Assembly: GCA_910587095.1 (NCBI GenBank)
Contig: CAJUMJ010000009.1
Location: 1-64,000 of the forward strand
DNA: 64,000 nucleotides
Source: an uncultured Lachnospiraceae bacterium
GTDB taxonomy: Bacteria; Bacillota; Clostridia; Lachnospirales; Lachnospiraceae
Direction: 5' to 3'
The position numbers and the translations under genes were made by a program. Of this stretch, positions 32,588 through 40,768 are shown piece by piece (the first letter of the stretch is position 1; each line of letters opens with the position of its first letter). The notes beneath the pieces were generated by a model. The model searched no databases. It saw only the letters and a list, made by a program, of their open reading frames with translations, and was not told where the DNA came from.

Positions 32588-32640
32588 GATCTGTTTTCTT
32601 GTGAACAATAGTTAAATTTGGGTGTCATTTGATTAGCATG
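32588..32640. other. Probable prophage attachment region (host junction)
   Basis: The change from phage to host genes falls between the recombinase terminator and the last codons of queA. The core site cannot be defined because the other prophage end is not in the window. The integration target is thus either the short queA downstream sequence or the queA 3' end itself, which still encodes a normal-looking C-terminus (GDAMLIK). Confidence 0.35.
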
Positions 32641-33659
32641 GCATCTCCGAAAGAGAAAAACCGATACTTCTCCTCCACCGCCTCCCGGTACGCCGACAGC
32701 ACATTCTCCCTGCCCGCAAGCGCAGACACAAGCATCACCAGCGTGGATTCCGGCAGATGGAAATTCGTGATCAGGCAGTCCAATACTTTAAAACGATATC
32801 CCGGATAAATGAAAATCTCCGTGTCGCCGCATCCCGGCTGCACTCTTCCATTCTCGTCCGCCGCGCTCTCAACGGTCCGGCAGCTTGTGGTGCCTACACA
32901 GATCACTCTTCCGCCGCTTTCTTTTGTGCGGTTTATCAGATCCGCCGTCTCCTGCGTCACCTGGTAATGTTCGGAATGCATATGGTGCTCTGAGAGGTTG
33001 TCCGCTTTCACAGGTCGGAACGTGCCAAGCCCTACATGAAGGGTCACATAGGCAATATTTACACCTATCTCCCCGATCTGCGAAAGCAATTCCTCCGTAA
33101 AGTGCAGTCCCGCCGTAGGCGCCGCCGCAGAGCCCTCATACTTCGCGTACACGGTCTGGTAACGGTTTTTGTCCTGTAACTTATGGGTGATATATGGAGG
33201 CAGAGGCATCTCCCCAAGGCGGTCAAGCACCTCCTCAAAAATTCCCTCATAGTCGAAGCGGATCAGCCGGTTTCCCTCCTCCACCACCTCAAGCACTTCC
33301 GCCCGCAGACACCCGTCACCAAAGACAATCTTTGCGCCGGGTCTCGCCTTTTTTCCGGGCTTCACAAGGGTTTCCCATACATCGTTTTCCCGTCTCTTTA
33401 AAAGAAGCACCTCGATGGCCGCGCCGGTATCTTCTTTCGTCCCCAACAGCCTTGCGGGTATAACTTTGGTGTCATTTAAGACCAGACAATCGCCTGGCCT
33501 TAAATAATTGGTAATCTCTTTAAAATGATGGTGCTCTGCTTCCCCGGTTTCCCGGTTCAGCACAAGCAGTCTGGACGCGGAGCGGTCCTCCAGAGGGTCC
33601 TGTGCGATCAACTCCTGCGGCAGATCAAAATAAAAATCTGATTTCTTTAATTGTGTCAT
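32625..33659 (-). CDS. queA: S-adenosylmethionine:tRNA ribosyltransferase-isomerase
   Basis: 344 residues from ATG at 33657-33659 ([19 protein letters not shown]), preferred for AGAGGA upstream over a start 45 nt further out. The QueA pattern is clear: [52 protein letters not shown], and [15 protein letters not shown]. It transfers and isomerises the ribosyl part of SAM to make epoxyqueuosine at tRNA position 34. The prophage sits directly downstream. Confidence 0.93.
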   Translation of the reverse strand: MTQLKKSDFYFDLPQELIAQDPLEDRSASRLLVLNRETGEAEHHHFKEITNYLRPGDCLVLNDTKVIPARLLGTKEDTGAAIEVLLLKRRENDVWETLVKPGKKARPGAKIVFGDGCLRAEVLEVVEEGNRLIRFDYEGIFEEVLDRLGEMPLPPYITHKLQDKNRYQTVYAKYEGSAAAPTAGLHFTEELLSQIGEIGVNIAYVTLHVGLGTFRPVKADNLSEHHMHSEHYQVTQETADLINRTKESGGRVICVGTTSCRTVESAADENGRVQPGCGDTEIFIYPGYRFKVLDCLITNFHLPESTLVMLVSALAGRENVLSAYREAVEEKYRFFSFGDAMLIK

Positions 33660-33817
33660 TCTGTCCTCTAATCCAAAGTGTTTTTCAATCGGAAAAGAGC
33701 GCAAAAGCTTTCACTCTGCCATGCGCTCCTTTCCCTGTCTGTCTGTCTATTTATCGACTGACCAAGTCAGTCCTATTTCGTTGGTGTACGAAAATCTCAC
33801 GGCAAAATCCGTGTATT

Positions 33818-35242
33818 TTACAGACTTGCATTTTTCAAGAAAGCCACATACCCGCGCTTCGTTTCGAACACGTCCGCCTTGCTTGTAGCCTCCCAAGGCG
33901 CGTGCATATTGAGCACTGCCACACCGCTGTCGATCACGTTCATGCCGTAGAGTGCAAGAATATAAGCGATCGTACCGCCGCCGCCAAGGTCTACCTTGCC
34001 AAGCTCCGCCGTCTGGAAGTTCACCTTCTCCTTCTCGAAAATCGCCCGGATATGACCCATATACTCTGCATTGGCGTCGTTGGAACCGGATTTGCCGCCT
34101 CTGCCCGTAAACTTGTTAAATACCATACCGCCGCCAAGATAAGCCACGTTCTTTTTATCAAAGCTGGATGCGTAGGCAGGGTCATACGCGCTGCTCACAT
34201 CGGAGGAAAGCATACAGGAACGGGCAAGGCATCTGCGCAGACCAAGCTCACTGTACTCACCGAGAAGGTTCATCACCTCCGCCACCGCATTTTCAAAGAA
34301 TTTAGACTGCATACCGGTGGCGCCCACGCTGCCAATCTCTTCTTTATCCACAAGGATGCAGCAAGCCGTGCGCTCTGTCTGTCCAATCTCCAGCATCGCC
34401 TTCAAAGAGGAGAATGCACATACACGGTCATCCTGCCCGTAGGAAAGAATCATGCTGCGGTCAAACCCTGCTTCTCTCGCTTTTCCGGCAGGCACCACTT
34501 CCAGCTCCGCAGAAATGAAATCCTCCTCCTCAAAATCGTAATCCTTTTTGAGAATCTCGAGGATTCCCTTCTTCACAGCGTCTTTCGGTGCGCCGGACTC
34601 TGCGTCCTTATCCTCTTTATCCTTCTTATCAATGACAAGGGGCTTATTGCCTATAATGATGTCGAGCGCCTCGCCCTCAATCACCTTATCCGCTTTTTTC
34701 TCAAGCTGCTCATGCGCGAGGTGAATGAGCAGATCAGACACGAAGAACACCGGATCATCCTCGTTCTCCCCCACGTTAATTTCTACGGTGCTTCCGTCCT
34801 TCTTCACCACAACGCCGTGGATGGAAAGGGGAATGGTCACCCACTGGTACTTCTTCACACCGCCGTAATAATGGGTGTCCAGATAGGCAAAACCGCCGTC
34901 CTCATACATAGGATTCTGCTTCACGTCCAGACGGGGAGAGTCGATGTGCGCCCCAAGAATATTGATGCCGTCCTCCATCTTCTCCTTACCGATCTGAAAC
35001 ATCACAATGGATTTATTCATCCATACAGAATACACCTTATCGCCTGTTTTGAGCTTTTTGCCGTCCTTTACCAGCGCCTCTAACTCCTGATAGCCCGCCG
35101 CATCCAGCGTATTTACGATCTGGTCGATGCACTCCCGCTCGGTCTTTCCTTTGTCCAGAAAGTCCATGTATTCCTTTGCGAAAGCCTCTACTTCCTTAAG
35201 CTGTTTCTCATCATAAGTTTCCCATGTGTTTTTCTGCTCCAT
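33818..35242 (-). CDS. M18 aspartyl aminopeptidase
   Basis: 474 residues from ATG at 35240-35242 (MEQKNTWETYDEKQLKEVE; GAGGAGTG upstream). Metal and catalytic motifs of family M18: LGAHIDSPRLDVKQNP (His/Asp), VDKEEIGSVGATGMQS (Glu pair), SSDVSSAYDPAY, and the C-terminal MHAPWEATSKADVFET (His). It removes N-terminal acidic residues from peptides, acting as a cytosolic tetrahedral oligomer in known members. Length fits the family. It is followed on the same strand by queA but separated by about 158 nt. Confidence 0.9.
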   Translation of the reverse strand: MEQKNTWETYDEKQLKEVEAFAKEYMDFLDKGKTERECIDQIVNTLDAAGYQELEALVKDGKKLKTGDKVYSVWMNKSIVMFQIGKEKMEDGINILGAHIDSPRLDVKQNPMYEDGGFAYLDTHYYGGVKKYQWVTIPLSIHGVVVKKDGSTVEINVGENEDDPVFFVSDLLIHLAHEQLEKKADKVIEGEALDIIIGNKPLVIDKKDKEDKDAESGAPKDAVKKGILEILKKDYDFEEEDFISAELEVVPAGKAREAGFDRSMILSYGQDDRVCAFSSLKAMLEIGQTERTACCILVDKEEIGSVGATGMQSKFFENAVAEVMNLLGEYSELGLRRCLARSCMLSSDVSSAYDPAYASSFDKKNVAYLGGGMVFNKFTGRGGKSGSNDANAEYMGHIRAIFEKEKVNFQTAELGKVDLGGGGTIAYILALYGMNVIDSGVAVLNMHAPWEATSKADVFETKRGYVAFLKNASL

Positions 35243-35308
35243 GGCTGTCACTCCTCTCTTTTTCGCTTTTTGAGTCAGCGCCAAACTGACCTGTGCCGCA
35301 ATCTGTTC

Positions 35309-35458
35309 TTATTCTACCACATTACAGCACATTGTACTTCCAAAATCTGTCTTTTCTGTGACTATTTTCTCCGCCACTCTGTTCCCCGCCATTCGGTTCG
35401 CAAATGCAAAAAGACATCCACCTGCAATGAAAATAAAGATTCCCATAAAAAGATACAT
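35309..35458 (-). CDS. Small single-pass membrane protein, 49 aa
   Basis: MYLFMGIFIFIAGGCLFAFA followed by NRMAGNRVAEKIVTEKTDF, with GGAGG 9 nt before the ATG at 35456-35458. One hydrophobic helix at the N-terminus, basic residues right after it. It fills the gap between pheT and the aminopeptidase. A TGG-TAGAAT extended -10 element at its 3' end probably starts the aminopeptidase transcript. Function unknown. Confidence 0.55.
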   Translation of the reverse strand: MYLFMGIFIFIAGGCLFAFANRMAGNRVAEKIVTEKTDFGSTMCCNVVE

Positions 35459-35488
35459 TCGTTCATTCCTCCGAATGGCAACGTTTCT

Positions 35489-37909
35489 TTAGCTCCTCAG
35501 CTCTATCCCCATACCTTCCAAACCATTGAGTATTTTCTTCATGGCACCTGTCACATCCGCCTCCTCAAGGGTTCTGTCCTTTGCCCGGAAAGTGATGGAA
35601 TAAGCCATGGACTTAAATCCTTCCTTGATCTGACTTCCCTCGTAGATATCAAAGAGCTGGTAATCTTCCAGAATCTTTCCGCCGCGCTGGGCAATGACAG
35701 CCTCAATCTGACCAGCCATCACGGTTTTCGGCACCACCATGCTGATATCCCTGAGAACTGCCGGATACTTCGCAATGCCCTCGTATTTGCGGTCAAAGGT
35801 CGCATGAGGCAGAATGGCCGGAATATCAAGCACCGCCACATAAGCTCTCGTCTTCATGTCATAATTGTCGCAGACCTCCGGATGCACCTCTCCCAGATAG
35901 CCAACCGGCGCATCCTCGTAATAAATATCCGCCTGTCTGCCCGGATGCAGATAATTTCTGCCAGCCTTCGGATCGTAAACCGCCTTTTTATGCATACCGA
36001 TGCTCTCGAAGAACTCTTCCACAACACCCTTCATATCGAAGAAATCGCAGTCCCCGTACATGCCAAGGGTGAACTGCATCCGCTCCTCGGGAAGCTCCGT
36101 GAGAGGCAGGGCTTTGGGCAGATAAATGTTTCCAAGCTCATAGAGACGCACATCTTTGTTACGCCTGTTATAGTTCGTGGCAAGGCTGGTCAGCATCCCG
36201 TGCAGGGGAATCGTCCGCATGATCGAGAAATCTTCTCCCAAAGGATTCGCGATGGTGATCGCCTGTCTTGCCGGATCATCCGCGGGCAACAATAATTTAT
36301 CAAATACCTTCGGGCTTTCAAAGGAGTAACACATCCCCTGTGAAAAACCGCAGTACTCCGCGATATCTCTTGCCTTCTGCTCAATGCGCAGCTTGAAGGG
36401 AAGTTTGCCCGTGGTGGCCTCGCCGTTTGGCAGCGTGGTCGGAATCTTGTCATAACCGTAAAACCTCGCCACTTCCTCCGCGATGTCACACTGGCGCAGA
36501 ATATCCTGACGGAAAGTCGGCACCGTAAGCGTCCCCTTCGCCGCGTCATATTCCACTTCAATCATCTTGAAAATATTAAGCATTTCCTGTTCGGAGACAT
36601 CCGTGCCGAGCAGGCTGTTGTAACGTTCTGGCTCAAAAGGCAGAACCACTTTTTCCTTCATTTCGCCGTGCACGTCCACTATACCGCCGACCACCTCGCC
36701 GCAGCCAAATTCCTCGATCAACTGACATGCTCTGTTAATCGCCGCCTCCGCATTGTAGGGATCAAGCCCTTTCTCAAACTTGCCGGACGCGTCCGTGCGC
36801 AGTCCGACACGCTTTGCCGATTTGCGGATGTTCGCACCGTTGAATGTGGCCGCCTCAAAGAGCACGGTCGTCACACTGTCTGTAATCATGGAATTTTCAC
36901 CGCCCATGATTCCGGCGATGCCTACCTCTTTCTCCGCATCGCAGATCATCAGCACATCCGAATCCAGATTTCTGTCCTGTCCGTCCAGTGTACGGAAAAC
37001 GTCGCCGTCCTTCGCCCTGCGGACGATAATCTTATGCCCCGCAATGGTATCCAGATCATAAGCGTGCATGGGCTGGCCGTACTCCTCCATCACATAGTTG
37101 GTGATATCCACCAGATTGTTGATGGGCCGGATGCCGCTTGCCGCAAGGCGTCTTTGCATCCACTTCGGAGAAGGCCCGATTTTGATATTCTTGCACACTC
37201 TCGCGCAGTATCTCGGGCAAAGCTCCGTGTCATGCACCTCCACGGATATATAATCTTCCGCCTTCTCGTCGTTCCCCTCCGCCGTCACTTCCGGCAGAAC
37301 AAAAGGTTTTCTGAATGTAGCCGCCGCCTCTCTCGCAATACCGATCACACTGTAACAGTCTACACGGTTTGAGGTCACTTCATACTCGAACACCGTATCC
37401 CGGAGCCCAAGCTCCTCCACCGCGTCCGCGCCCACTTTCACATCGTCCTCAAAAATATAAATGCCCATTTCCGGCGCTTCCGGGTAAAAATTCCTGTCGG
37501 AGCCAAGCTCCTCGATGGAGCACATCATACCGTTTGAAGGCACGCCCCGCAGCTTTCCCGCCTTAATGGAAACGCCGTTTTCCGGCAGAGGACCGCCGTC
37601 GTGGCCGCCAGCCACCTTACCGCCGTCCAGAACGACCGGCACCTTATCGCCCTCTTTCACATTGGGCGCGCCGGTGACGATCTGGATCACCTCATTTCCG
37701 ATATCCACCTGACAGACGATCAGCTTATCCGCGTCGGGATGCTTCTCGATCTTCTGAATCTGTCCCACAACTATTTTCTCCAGATTTTTGTCCAATCTGG
37801 TATATCCCTCCACCTTTGTCCCGGAGAGGGTCATCGCGTCCATGTACTCCTGATCAGTACAGTTTAACTCAGGCACATATGCCTTAATCCATGACAATGC
37901 TGTATTCAT
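35489..37909 (-). CDS. pheT: Phenylalanine-tRNA ligase beta subunit
   Basis: 806 residues, the usual full length. N-terminal OB-fold tRNA-binding domain (IVVGQIQKIEKHPDADKLIV; VKEGDKVPVVLDGG), B3/B4 region (ITNYVMEEYGQPMHAYDLDT), the B5 region (VPTFRQDILRQCDIAEEVAR), and a C-terminal anticodon-binding domain (KYPAVLRDISMVVPKTV; GFKSMAYSITFRAKDRTL). It works with PheS as an (alpha-beta)2 enzyme that charges tRNA-Phe and edits Tyr. Co-transcribed with pheS and controlled by the T-box leader. Confidence 0.95.
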   Translation of the reverse strand: MNTALSWIKAYVPELNCTDQEYMDAMTLSGTKVEGYTRLDKNLEKIVVGQIQKIEKHPDADKLIVCQVDIGNEVIQIVTGAPNVKEGDKVPVVLDGGKVAGGHDGGPLPENGVSIKAGKLRGVPSNGMMCSIEELGSDRNFYPEAPEMGIYIFEDDVKVGADAVEELGLRDTVFEYEVTSNRVDCYSVIGIAREAAATFRKPFVLPEVTAEGNDEKAEDYISVEVHDTELCPRYCARVCKNIKIGPSPKWMQRRLAASGIRPINNLVDITNYVMEEYGQPMHAYDLDTIAGHKIIVRRAKDGDVFRTLDGQDRNLDSDVLMICDAEKEVGIAGIMGGENSMITDSVTTVLFEAATFNGANIRKSAKRVGLRTDASGKFEKGLDPYNAEAAINRACQLIEEFGCGEVVGGIVDVHGEMKEKVVLPFEPERYNSLLGTDVSEQEMLNIFKMIEVEYDAAKGTLTVPTFRQDILRQCDIAEEVARFYGYDKIPTTLPNGEATTGKLPFKLRIEQKARDIAEYCGFSQGMCYSFESPKVFDKLLLPADDPARQAITIANPLGEDFSIMRTIPLHGMLTSLATNYNRRNKDVRLYELGNIYLPKALPLTELPEERMQFTLGMYGDCDFFDMKGVVEEFFESIGMHKKAVYDPKAGRNYLHPGRQADIYYEDAPVGYLGEVHPEVCDNYDMKTRAYVAVLDIPAILPHATFDRKYEGIAKYPAVLRDISMVVPKTVMAGQIEAVIAQRGGKILEDYQLFDIYEGSQIKEGFKSMAYSITFRAKDRTLEEADVTGAMKKILNGLEGMGIELRS

Positions 37910-37989
37910 GTTAAATATTCTCCCTTTCTTCTCTGCAAAATATTAAAAATGCACAAGCTGTCTCAAACCAGTTTTTTCCCGTCTATGCT

Positions 37990-39009
37990 TTAAAATTGCT
38001 TTAAAAACCGAATGTCGTTCTCATACAGCAGTCTCATGTCGTCGATCTCATATTTTAACAGCGCGATACGCTCAAGCCCCACGCCGAACGCAAATCCCGT
38101 GTACTGCTCCGGATCGATGCCGCTCATCTCCAGCACATGGGGATGTACCATACCGCAGCCAAGAATCTCAATCCAGCCCTCTCCCTTACAGAACCGGCAG
38201 CCTGTACCACCGCATTTAAAGCAGGTCACATCCATCTCCGCGCTTGGTTCTGTGAACGGGAAGTGGTGGGGTCTGAATTTCACCTTCGTGTCCTCCCCGA
38301 ACAGTTCCTTCGCGAACTCTGCCAGAGTCCCTTTCAAATCCGCAAAGGTGATGTGCTTATCAATCACCAGTCCCTCAATCTGATGGAAGGAAGGAGAATG
38401 GGTCGCATCCACCTCGTCGGAGCGGAACACCCTGCCCGGCGCAATCATGCGGATCGGAAGTTTTCCTTTCTCCATCTCGTGCACCTGCGTGGAGGAAGTC
38501 TGTGTGCGCAGCAGAATATCCCCTGTGATATAAAAGGTGTCCTGCTCATCCTTGGCCGGATGATCCGCCGGAATATTGAGCGCCTCAAAGTTATAATAAT
38601 CCCTCTCCACATCAGGACCTTCCACCACCTCATAGCCCATACCGATAAAAATTCTCTCCACCTCTTCCAGCGCGATGGTATTCGGATGGCGGTGCCCCAT
38701 CTTACTCTTTTTGGAGGGCAGGGTTACGTCGATGACCTCTGTCTTTAACTTCGCTTCCCTGACGGCCCGCTCCATCTTTTTGACGGAGGCCTCCAGCACC
38801 TTTTCAATCTCTTCTCTCGTCTCATTGACAAGCTGTCCCACCTTCGGACGGTCCTCCGGCGCCACGTCCTTCATGCTTTTTAACACCGCCGTCAGTTCGC
38901 CTTTTTTTCCAAGGAAGTTAATCTTCACTTCATTCAGCTTTTCCAGAGCGTCACTTGCCTCGATCTGGCGCAGCGCCTCCGCCTTGATCTGTTCCAATTT
39001 TTCTTTCAT
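37990..39009 (-). CDS. pheS: Phenylalanine-tRNA ligase alpha subunit
   Basis: 339 residues with the class II aminoacyl-tRNA synthetase motifs: GRVFRSDEVDATHSPSFHQI (motif 2) and GFAFGVGLERIALLKYEIDD (motif 3). The N-terminal coiled coil (KAEALRQIEASDALEKLNEV) binds tRNA. A Cys cluster CFKCGGTGCRFCKG is present as in many bacterial PheS. First gene of the pheS-pheT operon, about 390 nt downstream of a T-box terminator and past a set of 122-bp repeats. Confidence 0.95.
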   Translation of the reverse strand: MKEKLEQIKAEALRQIEASDALEKLNEVKINFLGKKGELTAVLKSMKDVAPEDRPKVGQLVNETREEIEKVLEASVKKMERAVREAKLKTEVIDVTLPSKKSKMGHRHPNTIALEEVERIFIGMGYEVVEGPDVERDYYNFEALNIPADHPAKDEQDTFYITGDILLRTQTSSTQVHEMEKGKLPIRMIAPGRVFRSDEVDATHSPSFHQIEGLVIDKHITFADLKGTLAEFAKELFGEDTKVKFRPHHFPFTEPSAEMDVTCFKCGGTGCRFCKGEGWIEILGCGMVHPHVLEMSGIDPEQYTGFAFGVGLERIALLKYEIDDMRLLYENDIRFLKQF

Positions 39010-39120
39010 ATCTGCTCTCCTCTCTTTTTATGACCATTGTCGTAAGTCGCAAATGTAAGTAAAACTTTCATAAATAGTTTTGCAATCTATTCCTCCATCA
39101 ACCCATACACAATACTGGCA

Positions 39121-39390
39121 TGCGGCCTGTCTCTGCCGCCTTCTAACGCTGTTGCCTTGCGAATAAGCAGACTCGTAATGCTTCGCATTCCGAGTTCGCG
39201 TTGCTCGCCATAAGTCGTCATCGCCAGGTCCACATGCAGGCATGCGGCCTGTCTCTTTCGCCTTCTAACGCCGTTGCCTTGCGAATAAGCAGACTCGTAA
39301 TGCTTCGCATTCCGAGTTCGCGTTGCTCGCCATAAGTCGTCATCGCCAGGTCCACATGCAAGCATGCGGCCTGTCTCTGCCGCCTTCTGG
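39121..39390. repeat. 122-bp direct repeats (about 2.2 copies) in the pheST leader
   Basis: Copy 1 spans 39121-39242, copy 2 39243-39364 and a partial third copy begins at 39365. Copies differ at only a few bases. Each contains an imperfect palindrome ACTCGGAATGC-GAA-GCATTACGAGT. They lie between the T-box terminator and pheS, so they would be part of the read-through mRNA leader. The element resembles an extragenic repeat family, not a gene. Confidence 0.85.
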
Positions 39391-39401
39391 CTCTGCTTAT
39401 T

Positions 39402-39724
39402 CGCGCAAAAAAACGCCCCACATGTGCAACACATATGGGACGAATAGACTCCGCGGTACCACCCAGTTTCCCGCTCCCGGAATCTGCTTCATCGCAGTCC
39501 CGCAAACGGACGCTTTCTTTGGCGTAACGTGCCTGTACGTTCTGCGCTACTTACGTTTATCCGTCCGCGGACAAACCGGTTCACCCAGACAGCTCCGGTG
39601 GGAAAATTCGGACAATTTCTGAACCGAAGGGAACTTGCAGCCGATGATTCCCTCTCTCTGGCGGAAAAAATTTCCTACTGACACCTTCTTCGCTTTTCTA
39701 AAATCTTTACTTTTGACAAACCTC
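39402..39724 (-). promoter_or_regulatory. T-box leader of pheS-pheT
   Basis: Minus-strand leader of about 320 nt. It contains the invariant T-box antiterminator element GGGTGGTACCGCGG (39451-39464 complement) and ends in a terminator CCCATATGTG/CACATGTGGG followed by GCGTTTTTTT (39402-39440). Uncharged tRNA-Phe should bind the stem I specifier (a UUC-containing GCAAGTTCCC segment is a candidate) and pair with the T-box bulge to allow read-through into pheST. Confidence 0.9.
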
Positions 39725-39730
39725 TCTGCT

Positions 39731-39759
39731 ATTTTAGTGGCTTTCCTTGGACTTGTCAA
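39731..39759 (-). promoter_or_regulatory. Promoter of the pheST T-box transcript
   Basis: Minus strand: perfect -35 TTGACA (39754-39759), 17-bp spacer, -10 TAAAAT (39731-39736). Lies inside the 3' end of the YihY-family gene; start near 39724. Confidence 0.8.
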
Positions 39760-40594
39760 GCCACTCGAAGAGAAATTTATAAACCGGCCCGAAATATCTG
39801 TTGATATGTGCCCCGATCATCAGGATATACATCAGCATATAAAACCAGAGCATCAAAATGACCACAGTAGTCAAACTTCCGTAAGTGCCGAAGTCATTGT
39901 AGTGATCCACGTAGACGGAAAATGCAAAGGAGGCAACGCTCCACAAAACCGCCGCAAAAGCCGCTCCCGGAATCTGCGCCTTAAACCGCAGTTTACAGCT
40001 CGGCACAAAGGCATAGATCATGGCAAAAATAAAAGTCAGGATCACCCATGAAACGAGAAAACGGAAACGCATAATCACATGCACCACCAGATGAAGCGGC
40101 GGGATATCCCGGAGAAGAATGTCCACAATCACATTGCCGAACACCATCACAAAAAGCGCCACAAGCGTAGCCGCCAGAATAATCACCGTATAAAAGCAGG
40201 CGATTGCCCGCAGCACAATATAATTTCGTTTCTCCTCCACATCGTTGACCGCGTTTAACCCGTAGATCAGCGCCAGCATAGCCTTTGCCGCCGACCAGAT
40301 CGTTACCAGTGCAAACACCGTGATCGTCCCCGCCGATCTGGCATAAACGTCCGAAACGATGCGTATTACCATGCCGTTCACCGCATCCGGCGTAAACTGC
40401 GTGATCGCGTTGATCAGATTATCCTCCGTCAGCGCCGTATAGGGCAGAATGGCACACAACGCCATCAGAAGCGGAATCATGGACAGAAATAGGAAAAACG
40501 CCGTGCTTGCCGCAAAAGCGCTGATATTCTTTTTCGTCATCTGCCAGTTAAAATCCCGCAGGATATAATATAATCTGTAAATCGTTCTCATCAT
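39734..40594 (-). CDS. YihY/BrkB-family membrane protein
   Basis: 286 residues with about six transmembrane helices, for example AASTAFFLFLSMIPLLMALC, IVIRAIACFYTVIILAATLV-like stretches, and WVILTFIFAMIYAFVP. The early FAASTAFFLFLSMIPLL and the late YVDHYNDFGTYGSLTTVVIL are typical of this family, once called ribonuclease BN in error. A membrane transport or envelope role is likely but not known. It overlaps the pheST promoter. The start may be either of two adjacent ATGs after GGAG. Confidence 0.8.
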   Translation of the reverse strand: MMRTIYRLYYILRDFNWQMTKKNISAFAASTAFFLFLSMIPLLMALCAILPYTALTEDNLINAITQFTPDAVNGMVIRIVSDVYARSAGTITVFALVTIWSAAKAMLALIYGLNAVNDVEEKRNYIVLRAIACFYTVIILAATLVALFVMVFGNVIVDILLRDIPPLHLVVHVIMRFRFLVSWVILTFIFAMIYAFVPSCKLRFKAQIPGAAFAAVLWSVASFAFSVYVDHYNDFGTYGSLTTVVILMLWFYMLMYILMIGAHINRYFGPVYKFLFEWLDKSKESH

Positions 40595-40768
40595 ACTCCG
40601 GTTGGTTTCGTTATCTACTCTATTGATTCCATTTCCTTTTTACCTGCATATATATCTGTGATTAGCCTAAAATGGCGTTCCGGCTCCCGATATTGTACGG
40701 ACATGCATCCCTGCATTTATGACAGGATATTCTCCAGACTTTCGTCTCCTCATCATCACCAGTCCGTT

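Noticed and set aside
33602..35083. 493-codon plus-strand frame
   Set aside because: Antisense to the M18 aminopeptidase gene; composition is that of a mirror frame, no ribosome binding site.
35270..36295. 341-codon plus-strand frame
   Set aside because: Antisense to pheT, no ribosome binding site or family features.
39010..39505. Minus-strand frames of 70-115 codons through the T-box and repeats
   Set aside because: They arise from the 122-bp repeats and T-box; repeated peptides have no ribosome binding sites.
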